Shown here piece after piece: positions 18,158 through 27,559 of a DNA stretch of 64,000 nucleotides (positions within the stretch are counted from its first letter, which is position 1; the number at the start of each line of letters is the position of its first letter). The stretch covers positions 5,580,001 through 5,644,000 of the forward strand of contig NZ_CP186334.1 in NCBI RefSeq assembly GCF_049347105.1, in the 5' to 3' direction. The notes under the pieces were generated by a model. That model saw only the letters and a list, made by a program, of their open reading frames with translations, ran no database searches and had not been told where the DNA came from. A program made the position numbers and the translations under genes. Source of the DNA: Gaoshiqia hydrogeniformans. GTDB lineage: Bacteria; Bacteroidota; Bacteroidia; Bacteroidales; Prolixibacteraceae.

Positions 18158-21100
18158 TTAAAATGTAACATTCACACCAAGGGTATAGGTTCTTGGTTTC
18201 GGGTACTGGTAGAAGAACATATTTTGTCCCCACTGATTATCGCCCTGCGATGTTCCTTCGGGATCGTACCCCTGAAAATCTTTAGAATGAAGAACAAAGG
18301 CATTATTCACACTTGCATAAACCCGAAGAGCCGCCAGCTTCATGCCGCGCATCGATTTGGTATCGACCGAATAACCCAGTTGGATCAGGTTGCCGCGCAA
18401 ATAAGATCCGTCGCAAACCCAGCGTGAATCAACCTCCGAACTTTGACCGGACAAGTTGGCATTCCGCACAGCCTGTACCATGGTGTTCGGGTTGGTTCCG
18501 TTATACCCGTCGTATAAAATCGACGCCAAACCGCTGGTGTATCCGAAACGGTCTTCTGCCGAGTGATAAAATTGCTGTAAAATCTCCACACCGGTTACAA
18601 ATTGCAGGTCAACCGTGAAATCGAAATTTTTATAGTTGAATGTATTGATAAAACTACCGGTCAGATCGGGAATACCTTTTCCCAGAATTTTTTTCGCTGC
18701 CGAACGTTTTGCCTGCCCAACCCGTGCGCCTGCGGCTTCAGCCTCGGCCCTTTCTTCTTCGGTCCATACGCCTAAACGCTCGTAACCCCAGAATGAACTC
18801 AGGGATTCACCGACCCTTAGGATCGTCTGGCTTCCCGATACCCAGTTCGGACCAGGCAGGATATCTTCATCATTTTCACCCAGTTGCTTAATCTCATTTT
18901 TATTGAAGTTCAGATTCACCGTTGAGTTCCAACTGAAGTCTTTGGTTTTCACATTCACCGAGTTCATCATAAAATCGACTCCATAGTTGGCTACCTCGCC
19001 GATATTGTCGATCACAGAACTGAAACCGGTACTGTGCGGAACCGGGCTGTCGAGCAATAAGTCTGTCGTCAGCTTATAGTACCAGGAGGCATCAAAACTC
19101 AATCGGTTTCCAAACATATCGAGGTTAACGCCGATGTCAAACTGATTGGTTTTTTCCCATTTCAAATCCGGGTTCGACAAACGGGAAGCGTAGGATATCG
19201 CCTGCCGGGAACCATCGATCAAATAAGTTCCGGAGGTAATGGTGGCCAGCGAACGGTAAGCGGCGATTTCGCTGTTACCGGTTACGCCATAGCTGGCATG
19301 CAGTTTTAACTGGTTAATGGCTTTAACATCAGCCATAAAATCTTCGTTTGAAATTAACCAGCCCAGACCAACCGAGGGGAAAAACGCGTATTTGTTATTT
19401 TTCCCAAACTTGGACGAACCGTCGATACGGGCAGTTGCAGTGGCCATATACTTATCGTTGTAGGTATAAGCGCCCCGCACGAAATAAGAGTTCATCGCCC
19501 AGCGGTTGTAGGTAGAAGAAGGAGCTCCCGGATTAGTTGCGGCGCCCAGGTTGTTGTAACCATAAAAATTATCTTTGAACCCGGTAGCCGAAACGCTCAT
19601 GTAATTATAGGTCCGTTCCTGCCATGACAAACCGGCCACCGTATTAAGCCGGTGTTTACCGAATACTTTGTTGTAGGTTAAGTAGGTTTCTTCCTGCCAG
19701 TAAAACTGTTGTGTATCACTCATAAACGCGTACCCGTTTGGCGAAGAAATATTAATCAGGTCGTTTGGCGAATATTCTCTCCATTTACGCAGGTGTGCAT
19801 CCACGCCAAACTGTGTTCTTAAATCCAGCCCCGGAAGGAGATGAAATGTCAGCGCGGCATTTCCGAAGATTTGTGTCCGGTAACGCATACGTTCCTGTGT
19901 TTTCAGCAAGTGTACCGGGTTGGCCATTGCTTCAAAGCTAAAGTCGTTGGTCGATTGGGAATTTACCCAGCTGCCATCGGTCCATTTTACCGGGAAAATA
20001 GCGGGCATTTCAATCATGGTACGACGGGCCACCTGGCTGCCGCCACCCTCGTCGGTATCGTTCTGCCAGGTATGGTTCACCAAAAGGTTGATGCCTGTAG
20101 ACAGCCATTTCAACGGATTTGCGTCGTAGGACAATTTCGTATTTACACGTTTCATATAAGTATTCAGCATTACACCCTGATAATCGGTATAGTTGATAAA
20201 CGCGCCTACCGATGAGCTTTTACCTCCCTGCTGAATGCTTAACTGATGACTGTGAGAGTATGCTGTTCGCGTAGCTTCATCCTGCCAGTCGGTATCGTAA
20301 AGCGGATTTCCGCTTGAATCAAATAATTTCGGGTCGCTCACATTAAATGTACTTGTGCCGCCATACCATTTCCGGTTATTTTCGAAACTCACTTCCATCG
20401 CTTCCATAAATTCGGCAGCATTCAAAACATCCATTTTGCTTGCTTTATGGCTCATGCTCACATAACCGTTATAAGTTACCGAAATTCCTTCACCGGCCAG
20501 ACCACGTTTGGTCGTTACCATGATCACGCCATTCGCTCCGCGGGCGCCGTAAATCGCTGTTGCAGAAGCGTCTTTCAATACGTCGATCCGTTCAACATCG
20601 TTGGGATTCAGAAACTGAAAATCTTCCATAACAACACCGTCGACCACATACAGCGGGTTGGAAGAAGAGTTAATGGTTCCAATCCCCCGGATCATCACGC
20701 GGGTTGCTCCGCCCGGCTGACCGGAATTGGTAAAGATATTCACCCCCGACACTTTACCTTTCAAACCGGCCAGCGCATTGAAGGGCGCCGCCCTCAGAAT
20801 ATCATCGGCAGTTGCCACGGATATCGAACCGGTCGCATCAGACTTCTTTTGCACACCATAACCGATGGCCACAACCTCGTCGATACCAATTGTTTCCTCG
20901 TATAATGCCACATCCACAGTTAGTCTGCCCGACACCGGTAATTCCTGGGTTCTCATACCTACAAACGAAAATACCAACACGCCATTTGCAGGTACATTCG
21001 AAATGGAATAATAACCGTCGATATCCGTAATCGTTCCGCTGGCTGTTCCCTTTACAAGAACTGTCACGCCGGGCAAAGGCTGGTTGTTACTGTCTGAAAC

Positions 21101-21502
21101 CCGGCCTTTCACCGTGCTTTGTTGCTGGAAAACCCTTTGATCTGAAGTCAACAAAATCAAATTATCCTCCAAAAACCGGTATGAGACCCCCGCATCGCGG
21201 AACAAAGCGGTGAGGACATCCTCAACACTTTTATTGGTGATCTGCAAATTCACTTTGCGCTCAACATCAACCTGTTCGCGTTGATAAAAGAACCGAAAAT
21301 TCGTCGTTTCTTCAATGTCCTTGAGAACATCAGAAATCTTCTTACCTTGAAAATCAAAGGTAAATTTGGTTGTTTGCGAATAAACAGATGCAGAAACCTG
21401 CATCATGCAAACCAGTAGTGCAACTAAGGTCAACTTCATTTTCAGTAATAGCTTTTGTTTTAGCCTTCGTTCTATCAGGAAGGTTAATTCACTTTTTTTC
21501 AT
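18158..21502 (-). CDS. SusC-like TonB-dependent transporter with STN signalling domain
   Basis: Outer-membrane oligosaccharide importer and signal transducer. The 1114 residues comprise a long leader with cleavage after SVYSQ, an STN domain (about 45-120, FRFFYQREQVDVERKV), a carboxypeptidase-regulatory-like domain (about 130-210), a plug (about 215-330, with SSNPLYVVDGVVMEDFQF and ATAIYGARGANGVIMVTTK) and a large barrel ending RTYTLGVNVTF. The STN domain should contact FecR2, encoded directly upstream. The start at 21502 (MKKSELTFLIERRL) parallels the start chosen for the other STN-SusC. It is intact. Confidence 0.94.
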   Translation of the reverse strand: MKKSELTFLIERRLKQKLLLKMKLTLVALLVCMMQVSASVYSQTTKFTFDFQGKKISDVLKDIEETTNFRFFYQREQVDVERKVNLQITNKSVEDVLTALFRDAGVSYRFLEDNLILLTSDQRVFQQQSTVKGRVSDSNNQPLPGVTVLVKGTASGTITDIDGYYSISNVPANGVLVFSFVGMRTQELPVSGRLTVDVALYEETIGIDEVVAIGYGVQKKSDATGSISVATADDILRAAPFNALAGLKGKVSGVNIFTNSGQPGGATRVMIRGIGTINSSSNPLYVVDGVVMEDFQFLNPNDVERIDVLKDASATAIYGARGANGVIMVTTKRGLAGEGISVTYNGYVSMSHKASKMDVLNAAEFMEAMEVSFENNRKWYGGTSTFNVSDPKLFDSSGNPLYDTDWQDEATRTAYSHSHQLSIQQGGKSSSVGAFINYTDYQGVMLNTYMKRVNTKLSYDANPLKWLSTGINLLVNHTWQNDTDEGGGSQVARRTMIEMPAIFPVKWTDGSWVNSQSTNDFSFEAMANPVHLLKTQERMRYRTQIFGNAALTFHLLPGLDLRTQFGVDAHLRKWREYSPNDLINISSPNGYAFMSDTQQFYWQEETYLTYNKVFGKHRLNTVAGLSWQERTYNYMSVSATGFKDNFYGYNNLGAATNPGAPSSTYNRWAMNSYFVRGAYTYNDKYMATATARIDGSSKFGKNNKYAFFPSVGLGWLISNEDFMADVKAINQLKLHASYGVTGNSEIAAYRSLATITSGTYLIDGSRQAISYASRLSNPDLKWEKTNQFDIGVNLDMFGNRLSFDASWYYKLTTDLLLDSPVPHSTGFSSVIDNIGEVANYGVDFMMNSVNVKTKDFSWNSTVNLNFNKNEIKQLGENDEDILPGPNWVSGSQTILRVGESLSSFWGYERLGVWTEEERAEAEAAGARVGQAKRSAAKKILGKGIPDLTGSFINTFNYKNFDFTVDLQFVTGVEILQQFYHSAEDRFGYTSGLASILYDGYNGTNPNTMVQAVRNANLSGQSSEVDSRWVCDGSYLRGNLIQLGYSVDTKSMRGMKLAALRVYASVNNAFVLHSKDFQGYDPEGTSQGDNQWGQNMFFYQYPKPRTYTLGVNVTF

Positions 21503-21534
21503 AAATTTGAATTGTTGTTGATTAATAATTAATT

Positions 21535-21594
21535 GGTGTGACAGCACCGGGTTATTAATTTTACAGGCCGGAGGGTGTGACAGCATCTTCCGGC
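21535..21594 (-). repeat. Direct repeats and hairpin in the FecR2-SusC2 gap
   Basis: GGTGTGACAGCA occurs twice, at 21535-21546 and 21574-21585, 39 bases apart. The second copy lies in the loop of a stem GCCGGA (21567-21572) / TCCGGC (21589-21594). A hairpin is found at the equivalent place between FecR1 and SusC1. These could be regulator sites or an expression-balancing element. Confidence 0.5.
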
Positions 21595-21647
21595 TTTTCG
21601 GTACAGCTTGTTCAGGTATGATCCATAAGCATCCTCCTTTTACGTGT

Positions 21648-22643
21648 TTATTTTCTTAAAATCCTGATCTCCTGATCTTTAATCTCATAATCGATCGGGA
21701 GTGTTTTCTCCAGGATCGCTAAAACTTCCAGAATGGTTTCGTTTTTAATCGTCCCGTCGTAATGGTAATTCAGCAGACTTGGATCGGCAACCACAATGTC
21801 GACTCCGAATTTCCGCTCCAGCAAAGTCATCAGGTTGGCAAAGTTCATATTGATGAATATCAGCTTATTGTCTTTCCACGAGGTATAAATTTCGGGCTTC
21901 ACCGGGCTGATGTGCAACGACCGTTCCTGCTTGTGAAAAACCAATTGTTCTCCCGGACTTAAAACAATGTTTTCGTTCGTTTTAAAGCTTTTCCCCGGTT
22001 CAATCAACACCGAACCTTTTTCGAGGGTTGTAATAATTTCCTGATCGTCCGGGTATGCTTTTACATTGAATTCGGTTCCCATTACCCGTACATTATAATA
22101 AGGCGTATGAACGATAAACGGTATTTCGTCCGATTTTTCCACCTCAAACCAGGCTTCGCCTTCAAGAAAGGCTTCGCGGGTTTTTGTCCGGGCATTATAG
22201 GTGTATTTCATTTCAGAACCGGCATTCAGGAAAATAACCGTTCCGTCGGGCAGGATCGTTTCCGAAACAGAACCTTTGGGCGCGATGGCCGTGTACCAGT
22301 CCTGACCGGCGCTTACCGGGCCGGTATCAGGATGCACGATATTCCCGAGAATAAAACCCAGTATTAAAATTGCTGCTGCCCAATAAGCATACCTCAGTCT
22401 GAAAACTCCGGATTTTCCTTCCTTTTCCTTATTCTCGATGCGTTTCCATAAACGGTCGAACCCGGAAACCGTGTTTTGACCCTCCTGATATCCGGGATCG
22501 TTTTCGAGCTGGCTAAATAATTCTTTTTTGAGATCAAATTCCAGTTCCGCCTGATGAAACATGCCCAACGCCTCCTTTCGCTCCTGCTCCGTCAGCGCGT
22601 CCGAGTTCAGTTTTTCAAGCCGGTTTTTCAAATATTCCTTCAT
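21648..22643 (-). CDS. FecR-family anti-sigma factor without an adjacent sigma gene
   Basis: The 331 residues follow the family plan: cytoplasmic part (1-110), membrane helix (about 112-132, YWAAAILILGFILGNIV), periplasmic FecR domain (about 145-245, with LPDGTVIFLNAGSEMKY and VMGTEFNVKAYPDDQE) and DUF4974-like tail (about 260-325). It heads the FecR2-SusC2-SusD2 unit. Normally an ECF sigma gene lies immediately upstream; here the next gene is on the opposite strand. Its sigma partner may be the factor at 7987-8586, the truncated one at 393-650, or one elsewhere in the genome. Confidence 0.92.
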   Translation of the reverse strand: MKEYLKNRLEKLNSDALTEQERKEALGMFHQAELEFDLKKELFSQLENDPGYQEGQNTVSGFDRLWKRIENKEKEGKSGVFRLRYAYWAAAILILGFILGNIVHPDTGPVSAGQDWYTAIAPKGSVSETILPDGTVIFLNAGSEMKYTYNARTKTREAFLEGEAWFEVEKSDEIPFIVHTPYYNVRVMGTEFNVKAYPDDQEIITTLEKGSVLIEPGKSFKTNENIVLSPGEQLVFHKQERSLHISPVKPEIYTSWKDNKLIFINMNFANLMTLLERKFGVDIVVADPSLLNYHYDGTIKNETILEVLAILEKTLPIDYEIKDQEIRILRK

Positions 22644-22755
22644 CCTTATTATCCAAAATTTTATCTGTTATACGAATTAGCCGGATCAGATACTCACGCC
22701 TCCTGAAAAAATAAATCGTCTTTTTACAAATTCCTGTTCTGCCGGTCAATTTTAC

Positions 22756-22785
22756 TTGTGTTAATTAAAAAATAGCATAATTTTG
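22756..22785 (+). promoter_or_regulatory. Bacteroidetes-type promoter for the lipoprotein gene
   Basis: TTG at 22756-22758, then 19 bases, then TAATTTTG at 22778-22785, an exact match to the TAnnTTTG -7 box with the usual spacing from a TTTG-like -33 element. Transcription would begin near 22792, about 55 bases before the start codon. Confidence 0.6.
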
Positions 22786-22847
22786 ATCGGACATTAAAAA
22801 ACAAGTACCCGTTTTGTCAGATAAACTTCAAACATTAAATCCAACTC

Positions 22848-23999
22848 ATGCGAAACCTACTTTACATCCTGACCGCTTTATTTATACTAAACGCCTGTTC
22901 TTCGGGTAAAAAATCGTTAAACAAAGGCAATTACCCCGAGGCCATTGAAAAGGCAGTAAGCCGTTTAAGCAACGATCCGGGCAACCGGAAAGCCCAGCAG
23001 GTTATCACCGAAGGCTATCCCATCGCCATGGAATATTACCAGGAGCAGATTGACCAGATCCTGAACAGCAACGAACGCTTAAAATGGAGCAAGACCCTCC
23101 AGATTATGGAGCAGGTAAACCGGCTGTCGGATCAGATCCGGAGGATACCGGCTGCCCGTAACCTTGTTCCCTCGCCGAAAACATATACCTCCGAATTGTT
23201 TGATGTAAAAAACAGGGCTGCCGAAGAGCGGTATGCCGAAGGCCTCCTGTTGTTGCAAAGGCAAAACCGCGAAGATGCCAAACAGGCTTACCTCCAGTTC
23301 AGGGAAGCCGACCGCCTGGTTCCGGGCTACCGGGATGTTTTGCAAAAAATGAATGAAGCAAAAAACTTAGCCACCCTGACCGTGATTGTTGAAACCTTAC
23401 CGGCCCCTTCGTTGACCTACGAACTGACCGCAGATTTCTTTTATAACCAGGTGATGACTCAAATGAATAACCGCTTCCCTTCCGACAGCTTTATCAACTT
23501 TTACTCTCCTGCCGAAGCTGAACAGGTCGGGATAAAGTACCCCGATATGCTGGTGCGGCTGGCCTTCTTCGATTTTTACATTGGCAAGCCGGCCCATTCG
23601 GAAGCCACACACGACTTATCCAGGGAAATTGAGGAAAAAGTTGAGGTGAAAGTATCGAGGGATTCGGTGCGTTACGAAACCCGAAAAACAGTTAAAACAG
23701 GCAAAATACGCATTATTACAGATGAAGTGGCCTCAGGTGGCCTGCTCGACCTCAAGATTGAAGACTTCCAAACGCGAAAACTCCTGCTGGACAACAAAGT
23801 TCCCGGTGAATTTATGTGGCGCAACCAATATGGTATTTTTGTAGGCGACGAAGCCATCCTGACGGCTGAAGAACAGAAGATCATCCGGAACAAGGCGATC
23901 TTGCCCCCCGGACCGCAGGATATGTTCCTCGAATTTACCCGCCCTATTTATTCACGACTGACAGAAAGTTTAACCGTTTTCTTTCGGCGGTACAACTAA
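22848..23999 (+). CDS. Lipoprotein with TPR-like helical repeats, function unknown
   Basis: A 383-residue envelope protein starting MRNLLYILTALFILNACSSG, a clear lipoprotein signal with lipobox LNAC. Residues 20-180 are helical and repeat-like (NYPEAIEKAVSRLSNDPGN, YAEGLLLLQRQNREDAKQA), suggesting TPR-type packing and protein contacts. The C-terminal half is mixed alpha/beta with charged VEVKVSRDSVRYETRK. I do not recognise a named family. It has its own promoter and lies 80 bases before the dipeptidase gene, which has a second -7 box. It diverges from FecR2 and need not be part of the PUL. Confidence 0.75.
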   Translation: MRNLLYILTALFILNACSSGKKSLNKGNYPEAIEKAVSRLSNDPGNRKAQQVITEGYPIAMEYYQEQIDQILNSNERLKWSKTLQIMEQVNRLSDQIRRIPAARNLVPSPKTYTSELFDVKNRAAEERYAEGLLLLQRQNREDAKQAYLQFREADRLVPGYRDVLQKMNEAKNLATLTVIVETLPAPSLTYELTADFFYNQVMTQMNNRFPSDSFINFYSPAEAEQVGIKYPDMLVRLAFFDFYIGKPAHSEATHDLSREIEEKVEVKVSRDSVRYETRKTVKTGKIRIITDEVASGGLLDLKIEDFQTRKLLLDNKVPGEFMWRNQYGIFVGDEAILTAEEQKIIRNKAILPPGPQDMFLEFTRPIYSRLTESLTVFFRRYN

Positions 24000-24017
24000 G
24001 CTATAAGGTAAAAAAGT

Positions 24018-24025
24018 TAACTTTG
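24018..24025 (+). promoter_or_regulatory. -7 box upstream of the dipeptidase gene
   Basis: TAACTTTG matches TAnnTTTG exactly, 54 bases before the ATG at 24080. No clear -33 element was found, so this rests on one box. Confidence 0.4.
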
Positions 24026-24079
24026 CACAACAGATTAAGCCTGAAGTTTTGATCATCAATTAAAAGCCGGATTGACATC

Positions 24080-25534
24080 ATGGGAAAATTGGAAAAGCTG
24101 CAGCCACAGCCACTTTGGAATTATTTTGAAGCAATTTGCCAGGTCCCCCGCCCGTCGAAGAAAGAAGGAAAAATCAGGCAATTTCTGCTTGATTTCGCGG
24201 CAAAGCACCAGCTAAAATACAAGACCGACGAGGCCGGGAATGTGCTGATCTGCAAACCGGCAACTCCCGGATACGAAAACAAACCGGTAGTCGTGCTGCA
24301 GTCGCACCTGGACATGGTGTGTGAAAAAAACAGCGACAAAAACTTCAACTTTGAAACCGATCCCATTGTTCCGGTGATTGATGGCGACTGGGTAAAAGCC
24401 GACGGAACCACGCTCGGTTCCGACAACGGGATTGGCATTGCCACCCAACTGGCTATCCTGTCAGCAAACGACCTCGAACACGGGCCAATTGAATGTTTGT
24501 TTACCGTGGATGAAGAAACAGGACTGAGCGGTGCTTTTGCCCTTAAACCGGGTTTTTTCTCCGGTAAAATCCTGATCAACCTCGATTCGGAAGACGAAGG
24601 TGAACTGTTTATCGGCTGTGCCGGAGGTATCGATACCTTAGGCGAACTGGAAGTTGAAAAAGAACCCGTCCCCGGAAATTCCTTTGCCCTGAGAATTATG
24701 GTCCGCGGGCTATGGGGCGGCCATTCGGGAGACGACATCAATAAAGGACGCGGAAACGCCAATAAAATACTGGCCCGTTTTCTCTGGCAGACCATCCGGA
24801 AGTTCGGAGTTCGCCTGGCCGACTTTAACGGTGGCAACCTGCGCAACGCCATCGCCCGCGAAGCCTATGCAGTAGTTATTGTACCTCATGTTCAGAAAGA
24901 ACAACTGGTGGCCGAGCTGAACATGTTTTCGGGTGACGTGGAATTTGAATACGAACGGACCGAGCCGAACCTGGTACTCGACCACAGCTCCACCATCCTG
25001 CCCGAAAAAGTACTGACCCAGGCCAGTCAGGAAAAATTGCTGAACATGCTGTACGCCTGTCCGCACGGCGTTCTGGAAATGAGCACCCGCATGAAAGACA
25101 TGGTGGAAACCTCCACAAACATGGCTTCGGTAAAGTTTATCGACGACAACCGGGTGCTGGTTACCACCAGCCAGCGCAGCGAAATTGAAAGCCGTAAATA
25201 TTTTGCGTCGGAGATGGTTCGCTCGGTTTTTGAGCTGGCCGGCGCCGAAGTAAAAAACTCAGACGGCTACCCGGGCTGGACCCCCAACCCCAACAGCCAA
25301 ATTTTACGGATCACTTCCGAATCGTATAAACGGCTGTTTGGCGTAGAGCCGATCGTCCGGTCAATCCATGCCGGACTGGAATGCGGCCTTTTTCTCGAAA
25401 AATACCCGGAGCTGGATATGGTCTCCTTTGGTCCGACGATCCGGAATGCCCATTCGCCCGATGAACGCATCCAAACAGATACTGTAAATAAATTTTGGCT
25501 GCACCTGACCGATATTTTAAAAAATATTTCCTGA
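24080..25534 (+). CDS. pepD: Cytosolic aminoacyl-histidine dipeptidase (peptidase M20, PepD type)
   Basis: Zinc-dependent cytosolic dipeptidase cleaving Xaa-His and many other dipeptides. The 484-residue length fits PepD. Metal-binding and catalytic motifs are in order: LQSHLDMVCEKN (about 75-86), LGSDNGIGIA (about 114-123, with the bridging aspartate), VDEETGLSGA (about 144-153, catalytic and metal glutamates), NLDSEDEGELFIGCAGG, and a late SIHAGLECGLF (about 430) with the final histidine. The dimerisation-type lid domain lies between (about 190-380). There is no signal peptide, so it is cytoplasmic. It appears to be a stand-alone gene for peptide use. Confidence 0.95.
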   Translation: MGKLEKLQPQPLWNYFEAICQVPRPSKKEGKIRQFLLDFAAKHQLKYKTDEAGNVLICKPATPGYENKPVVVLQSHLDMVCEKNSDKNFNFETDPIVPVIDGDWVKADGTTLGSDNGIGIATQLAILSANDLEHGPIECLFTVDEETGLSGAFALKPGFFSGKILINLDSEDEGELFIGCAGGIDTLGELEVEKEPVPGNSFALRIMVRGLWGGHSGDDINKGRGNANKILARFLWQTIRKFGVRLADFNGGNLRNAIAREAYAVVIVPHVQKEQLVAELNMFSGDVEFEYERTEPNLVLDHSSTILPEKVLTQASQEKLLNMLYACPHGVLEMSTRMKDMVETSTNMASVKFIDDNRVLVTTSQRSEIESRKYFASEMVRSVFELAGAEVKNSDGYPGWTPNPNSQILRITSESYKRLFGVEPIVRSIHAGLECGLFLEKYPELDMVSFGPTIRNAHSPDERIQTDTVNKFWLHLTDILKNIS

Positions 25535-25579
25535 TTTTTTTCAGAATTCCTTCCTGTCTTATCTGCTCATCTTCAGGTA

Positions 25580-25604
25580 TTATCCTACCTCACAAATAGG
25601 ATAA
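25580..25604. promoter_or_regulatory. Inverted-repeat operator candidate of the YceI-porin-YceI-Rrf2 operon
   Basis: TTATCCTA (25580-25587) and TAGGATAA (25597-25604) are exact inverted copies separated by nine bases. TATCC half-sites recur at 25627-25631 and 25639-25643. The site is 110 bases upstream of the first YceI start. Rrf2 regulators bind repeats of this general size, and the operon ends with an rrf2 gene, so autoregulation is likely. Confidence 0.5.
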
Positions 25605-25713
25605 AAGAATCAGTCTAAATACAAATTATCCCGTTTGTATCCTTTATCATTTGGAGGATTGGAATTTTATTCTATGTTTATCCCACCAAATTAGTAGGAA
25701 TAGTGGTATAAAA

Positions 25714-26283
25714 ATGAAGGAGATGATTAAACTATTAAAATTCAGTGCCGTAACGGCTCTTTTCGTGATCGCAGCATACGTAGCGATGGCTCAAACTCAG
25801 TATAAACTGAACTTAAAAAGCAGTTCCATGCTTGTTAAAGGAACCTCCACCATACACGATTGGGAGATGAAAGTGGAAGATTTTAACGGTGGTTTTACGC
25901 TCGCCGAGAATCAGGTGTTGAGTTCGTTGAACTCCGGGAACCTGGTAATTTCTGTAAAATCGATAAAGAGCGATCAAAACCTGATGAATAAAAAAACTTA
26001 TGAGGCGCTGAAAGAAGAAGAGCACCCTCAGATTAAAGTAAAAATCATTCAGGTTGACCATAGCCAGAACAAGGCCCAGCTGGAATTAACGATTGCCGGT
26101 AAAACCCAAAAGCTAAACGAAGATTTTCAGTTGGTAAAGCACGAAAACGGAACCCTGCAAATAAAAGGCATCCTGGAAATTAAAATGTCTGATTACGGGA
26201 TTAAACCCCCGGTCGCCCTGATGGGCACCATCAAAACCAATGATGAAGTAAAAATCGCTTACGATTTGAATTATCATAAATGA
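25714..26283 (+). CDS. YceI-family periplasmic protein
   Basis: Small lipocalin-like beta-barrel protein; relatives bind isoprenoid or amphiphilic molecules. The 189-residue product has a signal peptide (MKEMIKLLKFSAVTALFVIAAYVAMAQ) then YKLNLKSSSMLVKGTSTIHDWEM, the usual YceI entry with the STLHDW-like motif. The rest alternates short strands and ends VKIAYDLNYHK. The start at 25714 is chosen because it begins the signal peptide. It is the first gene of a four-gene operon with a porin-like barrel, a second YceI and an Rrf2 regulator. The ligand is unknown. Confidence 0.9.
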   Translation: MKEMIKLLKFSAVTALFVIAAYVAMAQTQYKLNLKSSSMLVKGTSTIHDWEMKVEDFNGGFTLAENQVLSSLNSGNLVISVKSIKSDQNLMNKKTYEALKEEEHPQIKVKIIQVDHSQNKAQLELTIAGKTQKLNEDFQLVKHENGTLQIKGILEIKMSDYGIKPPVALMGTIKTNDEVKIAYDLNYHK

Positions 26284-26327
26284 GAGAAAAAGAAAGAAGA
26301 GAAGTTTTAACCAAATTTTAAATTACA

Positions 26328-27494
26328 ATGAAGAAGATTACAGCAATTTTTGCAGTTTTATTGATTTCGATAAGCTCTTTCGGTCAGCAATTTGAAGCCG
26401 AAAAGATCAATGCAGATGAATTTACCGACTTAAAAGTCAAAGTAGGCGCCGATTTTGCGCTCCAGCTTCAAATGCTCGACCACGAAGCTCCTGTGGAGTT
26501 GATTGATCTTAAAAATAACTTCAACTTACCGACGGCAAACTTAAACCTGACCGCCGACCTGGCCCCGGGCATCCAACTGTACATCAACAATTACATGTCG
26601 TCGCGTCACCATAACGAAGCCTGGGTTGAAGGTGGCTACCTGACTATTGACAAACTGCCCTTCCTCCCGGAAGCCGACAACATCATGAAATACCTGACCA
26701 TTAAAGCAGGGGTGATGATGCCGAATTATGGCGATGCCCACTATTTCCGCAGCAACAACGCGGCAGTTCTCAACAATCCTTTTGTTGGAAACTGGATTAT
26801 GGATGCCTACACCAACAACCCGGGGCTTGAATTTATGTACCGCAACCAGGGTATTATCGCGCTTGCCGGGGTGAATAACGGACGCATGAACTACGGCAGA
26901 GGCAACGACCTCGGCGAAGACCTGGTGTTTAACTGGAAATTAGGATACGACACCCAAATCAACGAAAACTTAAGGGTACGTGCATCGCTTTCCGGGTATC
27001 ATGTCGGAGAAGGTCACAGCGGATCGACCCTGTGGGATGGCGACCGCGCCGGCGCCCGCTACTACAACGTGATGCAGCTGGCAACAGCCCAGGCCGACAA
27101 CTTCCGGTCGGGACGTTGGGGACCGGGCAGCGGACAAACCGAAATGAACAGCTACATGGCTAACCTCTTTGTCCAACTGTACGGGCTGGAGTTGTTCGGA
27201 ATTTACGAAGACATGAAAGGTGTGAGAGCCGAAAATGATCAGCATTTCACCCAAACCGCGCTACAGGCCATTTACCCCGTCGGCAGTTTCTACCTCGGTA
27301 CCCGCTTAAATAAGGTATCGAACAACGACGGCTCGAAAGTTACCCGCACCAACATTGGTGGCGGATGGAACATGGTGAAGCATGTTTTGGTGAAACTCGA
27401 CTATGTAAACCAAAAGTACAGCGGCCCTGCACACGGAGCAATTAACGGCGGAAAATTCAACGGGCTCGTTCTCGAAGCCGCCATTTCATTCTAA
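26328..27494 (+). CDS. Outer-membrane porin-like beta-barrel
   Basis: A 388-residue protein with a signal peptide (MKKITAIFAVLLISISSFGQ) and alternating amphipathic strands typical of a 16-strand-type porin, ending in phenylalanine (LVLEAAISF), the signature for barrel assembly. Segments such as ITIDKLPFL-like and IKAGVMMPNYGDAHYFRSN recall phosphate-selective or O/P-type porins. Substrate is unknown. It lies 44 bases after the first YceI gene, and a strong terminator follows it. Pairing of a porin with two YceI proteins suggests uptake or stress adaptation for a small amphiphile. Confidence 0.75.
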   Translation: MKKITAIFAVLLISISSFGQQFEAEKINADEFTDLKVKVGADFALQLQMLDHEAPVELIDLKNNFNLPTANLNLTADLAPGIQLYINNYMSSRHHNEAWVEGGYLTIDKLPFLPEADNIMKYLTIKAGVMMPNYGDAHYFRSNNAAVLNNPFVGNWIMDAYTNNPGLEFMYRNQGIIALAGVNNGRMNYGRGNDLGEDLVFNWKLGYDTQINENLRVRASLSGYHVGEGHSGSTLWDGDRAGARYYNVMQLATAQADNFRSGRWGPGSGQTEMNSYMANLFVQLYGLELFGIYEDMKGVRAENDQHFTQTALQAIYPVGSFYLGTRLNKVSNNDGSKVTRTNIGGGWNMVKHVLVKLDYVNQKYSGPAHGAINGGKFNGLVLEAAISF

Positions 27495-27506
27495 CTCATT
27501 TTAACT

Positions 27507-27550
27507 GAAAGGTTGTCCGGCGATGGCCGGATGGCCTTTCTTCCTTTTTT
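27507..27550 (+). terminator. Strong terminator/attenuator inside the YceI-Rrf2 operon
   Basis: A 15-bp stem (27507-27521 with 27526-27540; outer GAAAGG/CCTTTC, inner TCCGGC/GCCGGA, three G-U pairs between) with a GATG loop and then TTCCTTTTTT. It ends only ten bases before the ATG of the second YceI gene. The downstream YceI and rrf2 genes would thus be made from read-through, keeping the regulator low. Confidence 0.85.
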
Positions 27551-27559
27551 GCTGAACAA

